NCBI RefSeq assembly: GCF_000980885.2
Contig: NZ_LBDA02000062.1
Span: 1 to 64,000, forward strand
DNA length: 64,000 bases
From: Streptomyces malaysiense
GTDB lineage: Bacteria; Actinomycetota; Actinomycetes; Streptomycetales; Streptomycetaceae
Direction: 5' to 3'
The notes under the pieces are model-generated. The model saw only the letters and a list, made by a program, of their open reading frames with translations. It did not search any database and had not been told where the DNA came from. Shown here in pieces: positions 45,601-52,989 of the stretch. Every line of letters begins with the position of its first letter. Within the stretch, counting starts at the first letter, position 1. A program made the position numbers and the translations under genes.

Positions 45601-46420
45601 GCTGCGCGAGCCCACGTCCACCGCGGCGGCGGAGCGGCCGCGGGACGTCACGTCGGTGCGCGGCGACATCGCCTTCGAGGGCGTGCGCTTCGCGTACGGC
45701 GACGGCGAGGCCGCCCTCGCCGACGTCGAGCTGACCATCCCCGCGGGGCAGACGGTCGCGTTCGTCGGTGAGACCGGTGCCGGAAAGTCCACGCTGGTCA
45801 AGCTGGTGGCCCGGTTCTACGACCCGACGGCCGGGCGGGTCACGGTCGACGGCACGGATCTGCGGGACCTGGACCTGACCGCGTACCGGCACCGGCTCGG
45901 CGTGGTGCCGCAGGAGGCGTACCTGTTCCCGGGCACGGTGCGGGACGCCATCGCCTACGGCCGCCCCGGGGCCACCGACGCCGAGGTGGAGGCGGCCGCG
46001 CGGGCGGTCGGCGCGCACGAGATGATCGCCACCCTCGACGGCGGCTATCTGCACGAGGTCGCCGAGCGCGGCCGCAATCTCTCGGCGGGCCAGCGCCAGC
46101 TGATCGCGCTCGCCCGCGCCGAACTGGTCGACCCGGACATCCTGCTCCTGGACGAGGCCACGGCCGCCCTGGACCTGGCCACGGAGGCGCAGGTCAACCA
46201 GGCGACCGACCGCCTCGCCGGCCGTCGTACCACGCTGGTGGTCGCCCACCGGCTCACCACCGCCGCCCGCGCCGACCGGGTGGTGGTCATGGACCACGGC
46301 CGGGTCGCCGAGGACGGCACCCACGGGGAACTGCTCGCCCTCGGCGGCCGGTACGCCGAGCTGTGGCGGACCTTCGCCGGGCGCTCCGAGCCGGAGGAAC
46401 CGGTCGGAGCGGTCCTCTGA
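42698..46420 (+). CDS. Single-chain heterodimer-type ABC exporter
   Basis: A 1240-residue fusion of two complete ABC exporter halves. Each half has six membrane helices and an ATPase domain. Half 1: Walker A VGSSGSGKSTL (about residue 367), signature LSGGQ, Walker B LLVLDDATSAVD, H-loop LIAHRRS. A hydrophilic linker of about 90 residues follows. Half 2: Walker A VGETGAGKSTL, signature LSAGQ, Walker B ILLLDEATAALD, H-loop VVAHRLT. The catalytic Glu is Asp in half 1 but normal in half 2, typical of asymmetric exporters such as TM287/288 and BmrCD. GTG 42698 has GGGAGG seven bases upstream. The substrate is unknown; multidrug or lipid export is possible. Confidence 0.93.
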   Translation: MEPQRGWARRLAGYAWRYPKDVVLALGSSLAGMAVTAVVPLITKVIIDDVIGAHTRSMAPWAGALVVAAVLVYAATYVRRFYGGRLALDVQHDLRTEMYDTITRLDGRRQDELSTGQVVGRATSDLQLIQGLLFMLPMTIGNVLLFLVSLVIMAWLSLPLTLVALVVAPALGWIARRSRSKLHPATWYAQAQAAAVAGVVDGAVSGVRVVKGFGQEAQETGKLREVGRRLFAGRLRTIRLNSKYTPALQSVPALGQVAMLALGGWLAVRGHITLGTFVAFSTYLAQLVGPVRMLAMVLTVGQQARAGTERVLELIDTEPTLRDGTRELPADAPATVEFDDVSFGYASDATVLDGLSFEIRQGETLAVVGSSGSGKSTLSLLLPRFYDVTHGAVLIGGHDVRELTLSSLRAAIGLVPEDSFLFSDTVRSNIAYGRPDATQDEIEAAARAAQADRFIRELPEGYDTKVGEHGLTLSGGQRQRVALARALLTDPRLLVLDDATSAVDARVEHEIHEALKEVMRGRTTLLIAHRRSTLNLADRIAVLDRGRLADLGTHEELQRRSALYRRLLTDPDELGGVSPGHPLPDEPVEDDDSLRAELDAEYDAERGVTPHLWTGDRAPKDPALAGTPATPALLAQVAALPPATDAPGVDEEKAVRPEDSYGLRRLLHGFGLPLLISLALVAVDAGASLVLPVLIRHGIDAGVTKLAVGAVWSASLLALLVVLAQWAAQIGETRMTGRTGERVLYALRLKIFAHLQRLGLDYYERELTGRVMTRMTTDVDALSTFLQTGLVTAFVSVVTFFGIMGVLLVIDVQLALVVFATLPPLIIATFFFRRASVKAYELARERVSAVNADLQESVSGLRIVQAFRREKDGGRRFAERSDGYRAARLRGQWLISVYFPFVQLLSSVAAAAVLIAGAGRVEAATLTTGALVAYLLYIDLFFAPVQQLSQVFDGYQQATVSLGRIQELLREPTSTAAAERPRDVTSVRGDIAFEGVRFAYGDGEAALADVELTIPAGQTVAFVGETGAGKSTLVKLVARFYDPTAGRVTVDGTDLRDLDLTAYRHRLGVVPQEAYLFPGTVRDAIAYGRPGATDAEVEAAARAVGAHEMIATLDGGYLHEVAERGRNLSAGQRQLIALARAELVDPDILLLDEATAALDLATEAQVNQATDRLAGRRTTLVVAHRLTTAARADRVVVMDHGRVAEDGTHGELLALGGRYAELWRTFAGRSEPEEPVGAVL

Positions 46421-46534
46421 GCCCCGCCGGTCCGCGCCGCTGACGACCGTGCAACCATCCGGCATATCCCCTGCGTCGTACATGCGTACGGCCGTCGGGG
46501 GACGGTCTGGACGCGCTTCGGGGAGGACGAACAG

Positions 46535-46924
46535 GTGCGAAGTGGTGCGATACGCCGACGTCTCACGCTCGGCCCGGCCCTGCTGGCCGCGGCCGGACTA
46601 CTGGCCTTCGCGGCCTCCGGCACCGCGCAGGCGGCACCCAGCAGCTGCTCCGGGGACCAGGTCAGAACCCTCTCCTTCGCCACCGGCGTCACCCGCGTCT
46701 ACCGGCACGGCGACTACGTCTGCGCCATCACCCTCGCCCGTGATCCCGGCGTCGTCCGCGCGATGTCGGTGAGCGTCCAGGCCCGCGGCAGCCGTCCGGC
46801 CAAGGACACCGGCCACTACCTGCACCGCGCCGGGCCGGTGACCGTGCACGCCGGGCACCGCTGTGTCTGGATCCGTGGCGCGGTCGGCCGGAACGGCGTC
46901 AGTTCGGGCTGGATCCTCTGCTGA
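46535..46924 (+). CDS. Small secreted protein of unknown function
   Basis: A 129-residue precursor starting at GTG 46535 with GGGAGGA upstream. A signal peptide (RRRLTLGPALLAAAGLLAFAASGTAQA) is followed by a mature part of about 95 residues with four Cys (CSGD, YVCA, HRCVW and the C-terminal ILC), consistent with two disulfides. It sits 114 bp after the ABC exporter. No family is recognised; sibling small secreted Cys proteins are common in Streptomyces. Confidence 0.7.
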   Translation: MRSGAIRRRLTLGPALLAAAGLLAFAASGTAQAAPSSCSGDQVRTLSFATGVTRVYRHGDYVCAITLARDPGVVRAMSVSVQARGSRPAKDTGHYLHRAGPVTVHAGHRCVWIRGAVGRNGVSSGWILC

Positions 46925-46970
46925 ACCGCCGCCCGCGTCGACACGCTGGCCGCTGTGCGTTCCCTTGACG

Positions 46971-47015
46971 GAAAGAAACTTCCCGGATATTGGTGACTCC
47001 TTGGAAGTTTCCTTC
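46971..47015. promoter_or_regulatory. Inverted repeat upstream of the GH3 gene
   Basis: A 13-bp arm GAAAGAAACTTCC (46971-46983) is mirrored by GGAAGTTTCCTTC (47003-47015), 12 of 13 pairs matching, with a 19-bp spacer. The GAAA-N-TTTC flavour recalls repeats upstream of Streptomyces xylanase genes. It lies 28 bp before the GH3 start. An operator or promoter-proximal hairpin is inferred. Confidence 0.55.
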
Positions 47016-47043
47016 AGCAGTTCTCCTCTGGGAAGGAGCGCAC

Positions 47044-48924
47044 GTGCCCGACACCAGCACGGGAAGCGACACCAGCAAGAGAGACACGGGAAACACAGGG
47101 AGCGGGGGCGCCCGGCTGTCCCGGCGTACCGTCCTCGCCGCGGGGGCGGGGATCACCGCCGCGCTTTCCGTCCCCACCACCGCCCGCGCCGCCGCCCCCG
47201 ACGGCCGCCGCCCCCACGACGATCGCCGCCTCAGGGCCCTGATCTCCAGGATGTCGCTCCAGGAGAAGGTCGGGCAGCTCTTCGTGACGCGGGTCTACGG
47301 CGCCTCCGCCACCGCCCCGGACCAGGCCGACATCGACGCCAACCTCGGCGAACTGGGCGTGCGCACCGCGGCCGAGCTGATCCGGAAGTACCGGGTCGGC
47401 GGGATCATCTACTTCACCTGGGCCCACAACACCCAGAACCCGTACCAGATCGCGGACCTGTCCAACGGCATCCAGCAGGCGTCCCTGGACCAGCCGCGCG
47501 GCCTGCCGATGCTGATCGCCACCGACCAGGAGCACGGCGCGGTGTGCCGGGTCGGCGAGCCCGCCACCCTCTTCCCCGGCGCCATGGCGATCGGCGCGGG
47601 AGGTTCGGCCGCCGACGCGCGCACCGTCGGCCGGATCTCGGGCACCGAACTGCGTGCCCTCGGCATCAACCAGGACTACTCGCCCGACGCCGATGTGAAC
47701 GTCAACCCGGCCAACCCGGTGATCGGGGTGCGCTCCTTCGGCGCCGACCCGGCGGCGGTCGCGGAGCTGGTCGCGGCCGAGGTGCGGGGCTACCGGTCGG
47801 CCCGGGTCGCCGCCACCGCCAAGCACTTCCCGGGGCACGGGGACACCGCCGTCGACAGCCACTACGGCTTCCCGGTCATCACACACAGCCGGGAGCTGTG
47901 GGAGAAGCTGGACGCGGTGCCGTTCCGTTCGGCGATCGCGGCGGGCATCGACTCGATCATGACCGCGCACATCCAGTTCCCGGCCCTGGACGGATCCGGC
48001 GACCCGGCCACCCTGTCCGAGCCCATTCTCACCGGCATCCTGCGCGGCGAACTGGGTTACGACGGCGTGGTGATCACCGACTCCCTCGGCATGGAGGGCG
48101 TGCGCACCAAGTACGGCGACGACCGGGTGCCGGTGCTCGCGCTGCAGGCCGGCGTGGACCAGTTGCTCAATCCGCCGTCCATCGACACGGCCTGGAACGC
48201 GGTCCTGCGGGCCGTCCAGGACGGCGAGCTGACCGAGGCCCGTCTCGACGAATCGATCCTGCGCATCCTGCGGATGAAGTCCCGGCTCGGCCTGTTCGAC
48301 GGGGTGTACGTGGACCGGAAGGGCGTGGACCGTACCGTCGGCACCAAGTCCCATCTGGCCACGGCCGACCGCATCGCCGAGCGCACCACGACCCTGCTGG
48401 TCAACGAGGGCGGCACGCTGCCCCTGGACCGCCGCGCCCAGCCCCGGTTGCTGGTGGTCGGCGCCGACCCCGACTCCCCGTCCGGTACGACGGGCCCGCC
48501 GACGGGCGTCCTGGCCGCCGCCCTCACCGAGGCGGGCTTCACCGCCACCGCGCTCCCGACCGGAACGAACCCCTCCGCAGCGGCCGTCGACAAGGCGGTG
48601 GCCGCCGCCGAGGACGCCGACGCGGTGGTGGTCGGCACCTACAACGTGACCGCCGGAAGCTCCCAGCGCACGCTGGTGGACCGGCTGCTGGCGACCGGCA
48701 AGCCCGTGGTGGCGCTCGCCGTGCGCAACCCGTACGACATCGCCCAACTCCCCTCGGTCCGGGCCTGCCTGGCTTCGTACTGCTGGACCGACGTGGAACT
48801 CCGCGCCGCCGCACGGGTGATCGCGGGCCGCGTCAGGCCGCGCGGCAAGCTCCCGGTACCGGTACAGCGGGCCGACGACCCGACGCGGGTCCTGTACCCG
48901 ATCGGCCACGGCCTGACGTACTAG
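47044..48924 (+). CDS. Secreted GH3 glycosidase (probably beta-N-acetylglucosaminidase)
   Basis: A 626-residue GH3 enzyme with a Tat signal (LSRRTVLAAGAGITAALS, about residues 24-42). The TIM barrel has AATAKHFPGHGDTAVDSHYG, the KHFPGHGxT His/Asp loop of NagZ-like GH3 acetylglucosaminidases, and VVITDSLGMEGV carrying the nucleophile Asp. A second alpha/beta domain occupies the C-terminal third. GTG 47044 follows GGAAGGAG. The TAG stop forms part of the CTAG end of the adjacent palindromic element. Activity on GlcNAc-containing substrates is inferred from the loop. Confidence 0.92.
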   Translation: MPDTSTGSDTSKRDTGNTGSGGARLSRRTVLAAGAGITAALSVPTTARAAAPDGRRPHDDRRLRALISRMSLQEKVGQLFVTRVYGASATAPDQADIDANLGELGVRTAAELIRKYRVGGIIYFTWAHNTQNPYQIADLSNGIQQASLDQPRGLPMLIATDQEHGAVCRVGEPATLFPGAMAIGAGGSAADARTVGRISGTELRALGINQDYSPDADVNVNPANPVIGVRSFGADPAAVAELVAAEVRGYRSARVAATAKHFPGHGDTAVDSHYGFPVITHSRELWEKLDAVPFRSAIAAGIDSIMTAHIQFPALDGSGDPATLSEPILTGILRGELGYDGVVITDSLGMEGVRTKYGDDRVPVLALQAGVDQLLNPPSIDTAWNAVLRAVQDGELTEARLDESILRILRMKSRLGLFDGVYVDRKGVDRTVGTKSHLATADRIAERTTTLLVNEGGTLPLDRRAQPRLLVVGADPDSPSGTTGPPTGVLAAALTEAGFTATALPTGTNPSAAAVDKAVAAAEDADAVVVGTYNVTAGSSQRTLVDRLLATGKPVVALAVRNPYDIAQLPSVRACLASYCWTDVELRAAARVIAGRVRPRGKLPVPVQRADDPTRVLYPIGHGLTY

Positions 48925-49089
48925 TGCCGCAACAGGCGACGTCCGCCCCGTCGCGACGCCCTGCACGCACTCTCGCCGCACCGGCCGAAAGCCCGAGTAC
49001 GTCCGGTACGAGGGCTTCCGTCCGGCACGCCGAGAGCACGCACCGGACGCCGCTCCTTGACGGGCGAACGTTGCCTGCCGCGGCACTAG
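48921..49089. repeat. 169-bp palindromic (MITE-like) element
   Basis: The whole 169 bp form an imperfect palindrome. The ends are a perfect 10-bp inverted repeat, CTAGTGCCGC at 48921 and GCGGCACTAG at 49080, and long inner arms meet at a GTAC-GTCCG-GTAC loop near 49003. No open reading frame is inside. It lies between the convergent GH3 and isomerase genes and could terminate both. CTAG at both ends suggests mobile-element-like insertion into a CTAG or TA target. The type of element is unproven. Confidence 0.75.
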
Positions 49090-49105
49090 GCCGTGGCCGA
49101 TCGGG

Positions 49106-49915
49106 CTACGCCGCCTCGCCGAGCAGTCGGACGAGGTGGTCGCGGCCCGCGGCGAGCAGGCCGGGCAGCGGGGCGGCCTGCTCGTACCACCGTTTCTCGT
49201 ACTCCCAGCACAGCCAGCCGTCCCAGCCGCCCCGGCTCAGCACCTCCACGCACTCGGTGAGCGGCAGCACGCCCGCGCCGAGCGGCAGCGGGGTGGTGTC
49301 CTCGGCCGAGGCGATGTCCTTGACCTGCACATATCCCAGCTGAGGGGCGAGCGCCGCGTATGTCTGCGCGGGCTGTTCGCCCCCCAGCCAGGTGTGCATC
49401 ACATCCCACAGCGCCCCCACCTGCCGATGCCCCACCGGACCGAGCACCCGGATGGCGTCGGCGCCCGTGCGGTGCGAGTCATGGGTCTCCAGCAGGATGC
49501 GCACCCCGAGCGCGGACGCGTCCTCGGCGGCGGTCCCGAGCCGCCGGGCCGCGATCGCGTCGGCCTCCTCGCGAGCGGTCTCCCCGCCGGAGGTCTCTCC
49601 TCCGGGCAGGACACGGACGAAGGGCGCGCCGAGATCGTGCGCGAGCCGGAGCAGCCCCCGCACCTCGCCGAGCACGGCCGCGTCGTCACCGGGCGCGGCG
49701 ACGCGCGCGTACCCGGCCACGCACAGCGGCTCGATGCCGGAGCCGCGGAACAGCGCGGCGGTGTCGGCGCGTTCGGCGGGGGAGAGGCCGGGGTGGACCG
49801 GCTCCTCGGGATGGGCGCGCAGTTCGACACCGTGGTAGCCGTGCTCGGACGCGAGCGCCAGGACGTCCGGGACGGGCAGGCCGGGGACACCGAGAGTGGA
49901 GAACGCCAGCTTCAT
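49106..49915 (-). CDS. Sugar phosphate isomerase/epimerase-like TIM barrel protein
   Basis: A 269-residue AP endonuclease family 2 (xylose isomerase-like) protein. It starts MKLAFSTLGVPGLPVPDVLALASEHGYHGVELR. Metal-ligand candidates appear in LLETHDSHRTGAD (Glu/His), GALWDVMHT (Asp/His) and CWEYEKRW (Glu). The family includes isomerases, epimerases and inosose dehydratases, so the substrate cannot be fixed. It is monocistronic by spacing and converges on the palindromic element. Confidence 0.85.
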   Translation of the reverse strand: MKLAFSTLGVPGLPVPDVLALASEHGYHGVELRAHPEEPVHPGLSPAERADTAALFRGSGIEPLCVAGYARVAAPGDDAAVLGEVRGLLRLAHDLGAPFVRVLPGGETSGGETAREEADAIAARRLGTAAEDASALGVRILLETHDSHRTGADAIRVLGPVGHRQVGALWDVMHTWLGGEQPAQTYAALAPQLGYVQVKDIASAEDTTPLPLGAGVLPLTECVEVLSRGGWDGWLCWEYEKRWYEQAAPLPGLLAAGRDHLVRLLGEAA

Positions 49916-50090
49916 GCGCAATGACCCTACTCGTCCCCGGCACGCCGTGCCGTCGCGCCACAATGTCATGACTTCTCTAAAAAGAGACCAGGTATTGCCG
50001 CTTTTTCTCCACCGACCGATGTGGCCCGATCTGCCCGGGTAGGGATCGGGCGCCGCAACGGTCCGCGAGGACCCGCAAGAAGGGCGATAC

Positions 50091-51515
50091 ATGGCAGAGT
50101 TGACTCGACGTAGACTCCTGGGCTCGGCCGCCGGCGTGCTGGGCGGCGCGGCGGCCCTCTCCCTCCTCCCGCCGAGCGTCCAGAAGGCGGTCGCCGCCGG
50201 ACCACCCCGGAAGGGCTCCCTGCGCGACATCGAGCACGTGGTCCTGCTGATGCAGGAGAACAGGTCCTTCGACCACTACTTCGGCACCCTCTCCGGTGTG
50301 CGCGGCTTCGCCGACGCCAAGGCGCTGCGGCTCCGCACCGGACGCAGCGTCTTCCACCAGCCGGACAGCGAGAACCCGAAGGGCTATCTGCTGCCCTTCC
50401 ACCTCGACACCCGCGCCTTTAGCGCCCAGGCCATCCCGTCCACCAGCCACGCCTGGGAGGTGCAGCACCAGACCTGGAACGGCGGCAGGATGGACCAGTG
50501 GCTGGCCGCGCACCGCAAGGCGGACGGCGCCAACGGCCCGTACGTCATGGGGTATTACACGCGCGAGGACATCCCGTTCCAGTTCGCACTCGCGGAGACC
50601 TTCACCATCTGCGACAACTACTTCTGCTCCGTCCTCGGTCCCACCTGGCCCAACCGGCTCATGTGGATGACCGGTTCGATCGACCCGGGCGGCACCCGCG
50701 GCGGCCCGGTCACCACCAACTCCGCACCCGATCCGTACCGCTGGACGACGTACGCCGAACGCCTCCAGGCGGCCGGGATCAGCTGGAAGGTCTACCACCA
50801 GGACGACGACTACGGCTGCAACATGCTGGACCGGTTCGCCACGTTCCAGAACGCGAAACCCGGCTCCGACCTCTACGAGCGAGGGATCCGCCCGCAGCCC
50901 GCGGGCACCTTCGAGGACGACGCCCGCGCCGGCCGGCTGCCGGCCGTGAGCTGGATCGTGCCGCCCAGCCACCAGTCCGAGCACCCCGACTACCTGCCCG
51001 CCGCCGGCGCCGACTTCGTGGCGTCGAAGATCGAGGCCGTCGCCGCCAGCCCCAAGGTGTGGCAGAAGACGGCGCTCATCCTCTGCTACGACGAGAACGA
51101 CGGCCTCTTCGACCATGTGCCGCCACCCACCCCGCGCGCCGGGACGAAGAACGAGTTCGTCGGCGGGCTCCCGATCGGCGCCGGATTCCGGGTCCCGGCG
51201 ATCGTCGTCTCGCCCTGGACCGTGGGCGGCTGGGTCGCCACCGAGGCCCTCGACCACACCTCGGCGCTGCGCTTCCTGGAGCGGTTCACCGGGGTCCGGG
51301 AGCCCAATCTGAGCGCCTGGCGACGGTCCGCCTTCGGCGACTTCACCAGCGCCTTCCGCTTCTCCCAGGGCCGCAAGGGCGCACCCGGGCTGCCGGGCAC
51401 GGCGGCGCAACTCCAGAAGGCGCGGAAGCAGGTGGCGACCCTGCCGGCGCCGCGTCTGCCGGACGCGGACCAGACGTTCCCGCGCCAGGAAGGGGGACAC
51501 CGGCCGCACGTGTAA
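50091..51515 (+). CDS. Tat-secreted phosphoesterase (phospholipase C / acid phosphatase family)
   Basis: A 474-residue PF04185 phosphoesterase. A Tat signal at the N-terminus (TRRRLLGSAAGVLGGAAALSLL) leads into the family signature IEHVVLLMQENRSFDHYFGTLSGVRGF. Other conserved blocks are DNYFCSVLGPTWPNR, SWIVPPSHQSEHPDY and ILCYDENDGLFDHVPPP. It is the phospholipase C/AcpA type that hydrolyses phospholipids or phosphomonoesters outside the cell. ATG 50091 follows AAGAAGGG. It converges on the LacI regulator across a strong terminator. Confidence 0.93.
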   Translation: MAELTRRRLLGSAAGVLGGAAALSLLPPSVQKAVAAGPPRKGSLRDIEHVVLLMQENRSFDHYFGTLSGVRGFADAKALRLRTGRSVFHQPDSENPKGYLLPFHLDTRAFSAQAIPSTSHAWEVQHQTWNGGRMDQWLAAHRKADGANGPYVMGYYTREDIPFQFALAETFTICDNYFCSVLGPTWPNRLMWMTGSIDPGGTRGGPVTTNSAPDPYRWTTYAERLQAAGISWKVYHQDDDYGCNMLDRFATFQNAKPGSDLYERGIRPQPAGTFEDDARAGRLPAVSWIVPPSHQSEHPDYLPAAGADFVASKIEAVAASPKVWQKTALILCYDENDGLFDHVPPPTPRAGTKNEFVGGLPIGAGFRVPAIVVSPWTVGGWVATEALDHTSALRFLERFTGVREPNLSAWRRSAFGDFTSAFRFSQGRKGAPGLPGTAAQLQKARKQVATLPAPRLPDADQTFPRQEGGHRPHV

Positions 51516-51547
51516 GGGCGGTTGAGCCCGTCGGGTGGGGCGGCGCG

Positions 51548-51590
51548 GGCCGGGGGACGTCCGGGTCACGACCGGCGGCGTCCCCCGGCC
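51548..51590. terminator. Bidirectional terminator
   Basis: Perfect 12-bp stem (GGCCGGGGGACG, 51548-51559, with 51579-51590) around a 19-nt loop, between converging genes. Confidence 0.8.
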
Positions 51591-51608
51591 CCGGCCACCC
51601 CGCGGCGC

Positions 51609-52655
51609 TCAGTCCCGGGCCACCGCCGTCGACCCCCTGACCACCAGTTCCCCCCGCACCTCGCCGATCCCCCCGGCCGGTGCTCCCTCCCGGCCCATGG
51701 CGACGCGCCCGGCCCGTGCCCCCGCCTCGGCCAGGGGCAGACGGACCGTCGTGAGCCCGGGGACCACGTCCACGGCCACCGGGAGGTCGTCGAACCCGGT
51801 GACGGACACGTCCCGCGGTATCCGCAGCCCGGCGTCGCGCAGCGCCGCGCACGCTCCGGCCGCGACGGAGTCGTTCGCGGCGACCACGGCGGTCAACGAC
51901 GCGTCGCGGCGCAGCAGTTCGCGTGCACCCTCGTACCCGGAGCGCCGGTCGAACCGTCCGTGGACGGTCCACCGCGGATCCTCCTCGATCCCCGCCGCGG
52001 CCAGCGCCGCGCGATGCCCCTCCAGCCGGTGCCGCGTCGTCGAGCGCTCCCCGGGCCCGGCGATGTACCCGAGCCGCCGGTGCCCGAGCCCCACCAGGTG
52101 CTCCGTCACCGCCCGCGCGCCACCGAGATTGTCGAAGGCGAGCGCGACCGTCCGGGTGTCCGGCACCGGGGGCCGTCCGCACAGGACCACCCGCGTGCCG
52201 CCCTCCCCGAGCTTGCGCAGCTTCGCCGCGACGGCCGCCGCGTGCGGCGCGTCCACGACCGCGCCGCCGGTCAGCACGACCGCGGCCGCCCGCTGCCGGT
52301 GCAGCAGCGTCAGGTACTTCAGCTCCTGCTCCGGTGAACCGCCCGTGTTGCAGACGACCGCGAGCCGCTCACCGCCGGCCCGCCCCCCGGTGCCCCCGAT
52401 CTCCGCCTGGATCGCACTCGCCATGATGCCGAAGAAGGGGTCGGCTATGTCGTTGACGAGGATGCCGACCAGGTCGGAGGTGGAGGCGGCCAGCGCGCTC
52501 GCGGGCCCGTTGAGGACATAGTCCAGCTCGTCCACCGCCCGCAGCACCCGCTCGCGGGTCGACGCCGCCACCGGGTAGTTGCCGTTCAGCACGCGCGACA
52601 CCGTCGCGGGGGAGACCTGGGCGCGCGCGGCCACGTCCGCCAGGGTCACGGTCAT
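51609..52655 (-). CDS. LacI-family transcriptional regulator
   Basis: A 348-residue regulator with the LacI HTH (VTLADVAARAQVSPATVSRVLNGNYPV) at the N-terminus and a periplasmic-binding-like sensor domain ending in VTGFDDLPVAVDVVPGLTTVRLPL. ATG 52655 places the HTH at residue 1, as usual. No sugar gene flanks it directly, so its targets are unclear; it lies 334 bp downstream of a lipase gene on the same strand. An orphan regulator of a carbohydrate operon elsewhere is likely. Confidence 0.9.
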   Translation of the reverse strand: MTVTLADVAARAQVSPATVSRVLNGNYPVAASTRERVLRAVDELDYVLNGPASALAASTSDLVGILVNDIADPFFGIMASAIQAEIGGTGGRAGGERLAVVCNTGGSPEQELKYLTLLHRQRAAAVVLTGGAVVDAPHAAAVAAKLRKLGEGGTRVVLCGRPPVPDTRTVALAFDNLGGARAVTEHLVGLGHRRLGYIAGPGERSTTRHRLEGHRAALAAAGIEEDPRWTVHGRFDRRSGYEGARELLRRDASLTAVVAANDSVAAGACAALRDAGLRIPRDVSVTGFDDLPVAVDVVPGLTTVRLPLAEAGARAGRVAMGREGAPAGGIGEVRGELVVRGSTAVARD

Positions 52656-52989
52656 CTCGTCGTCCTCCGGTCGCGCATCTCGTCGTCTCGTCAGGGCAGG
52701 TAGACGGCCTGAACGGGGCTGCCGGTTCCCGCGCCCGGCCCATGCCCCTCCCCGGGGGAACGGGGCCCGGGAGCCGGACAGGTCCTGCGCCGACCGCTGC
52801 CCCGAGGCTAGCTCTCTCGCCTGTAGGGAGCGCTTGCTGTGACGATTGTCGCGGTGTCCGGTGGGACGACCGGTTCCGGCCGGGATCGCCCGCGCGAGCG
52901 CGGGGACCCGCCGCCGTGCCTTCCGGAGGACGCCGTTCAAGAAGACGGCGGCGCGCTCGCCGGAGCACGCCGCCGCCGCTCGGTGCGGG
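52656..52989. other. Intergenic region upstream of the LacI gene
   Basis: About 330 bp without a gene. It contains a CCCCGGGGG-type hairpin near 52755-52775 and one LacI-like half-palindrome GGGAGCGCTTGCT near 52826-52838 that might be an autoregulatory site. Nothing else stands out. Confidence 0.45.

Noticed and set aside
44174..46483. Long open frame antisense to the ABC exporter
   Set aside because: It is a GC-bias shadow: low-complexity Gly/Arg/Val/Glu composition, no domain, and a perfect ABC protein on the opposite strand.
52826..52838. GGGAGCGCTTGCT as a third CebR box
   Set aside because: Only the left half matches the CebR palindrome, and the adjacent gene is a different LacI regulator; at most a weak operator of that regulator.
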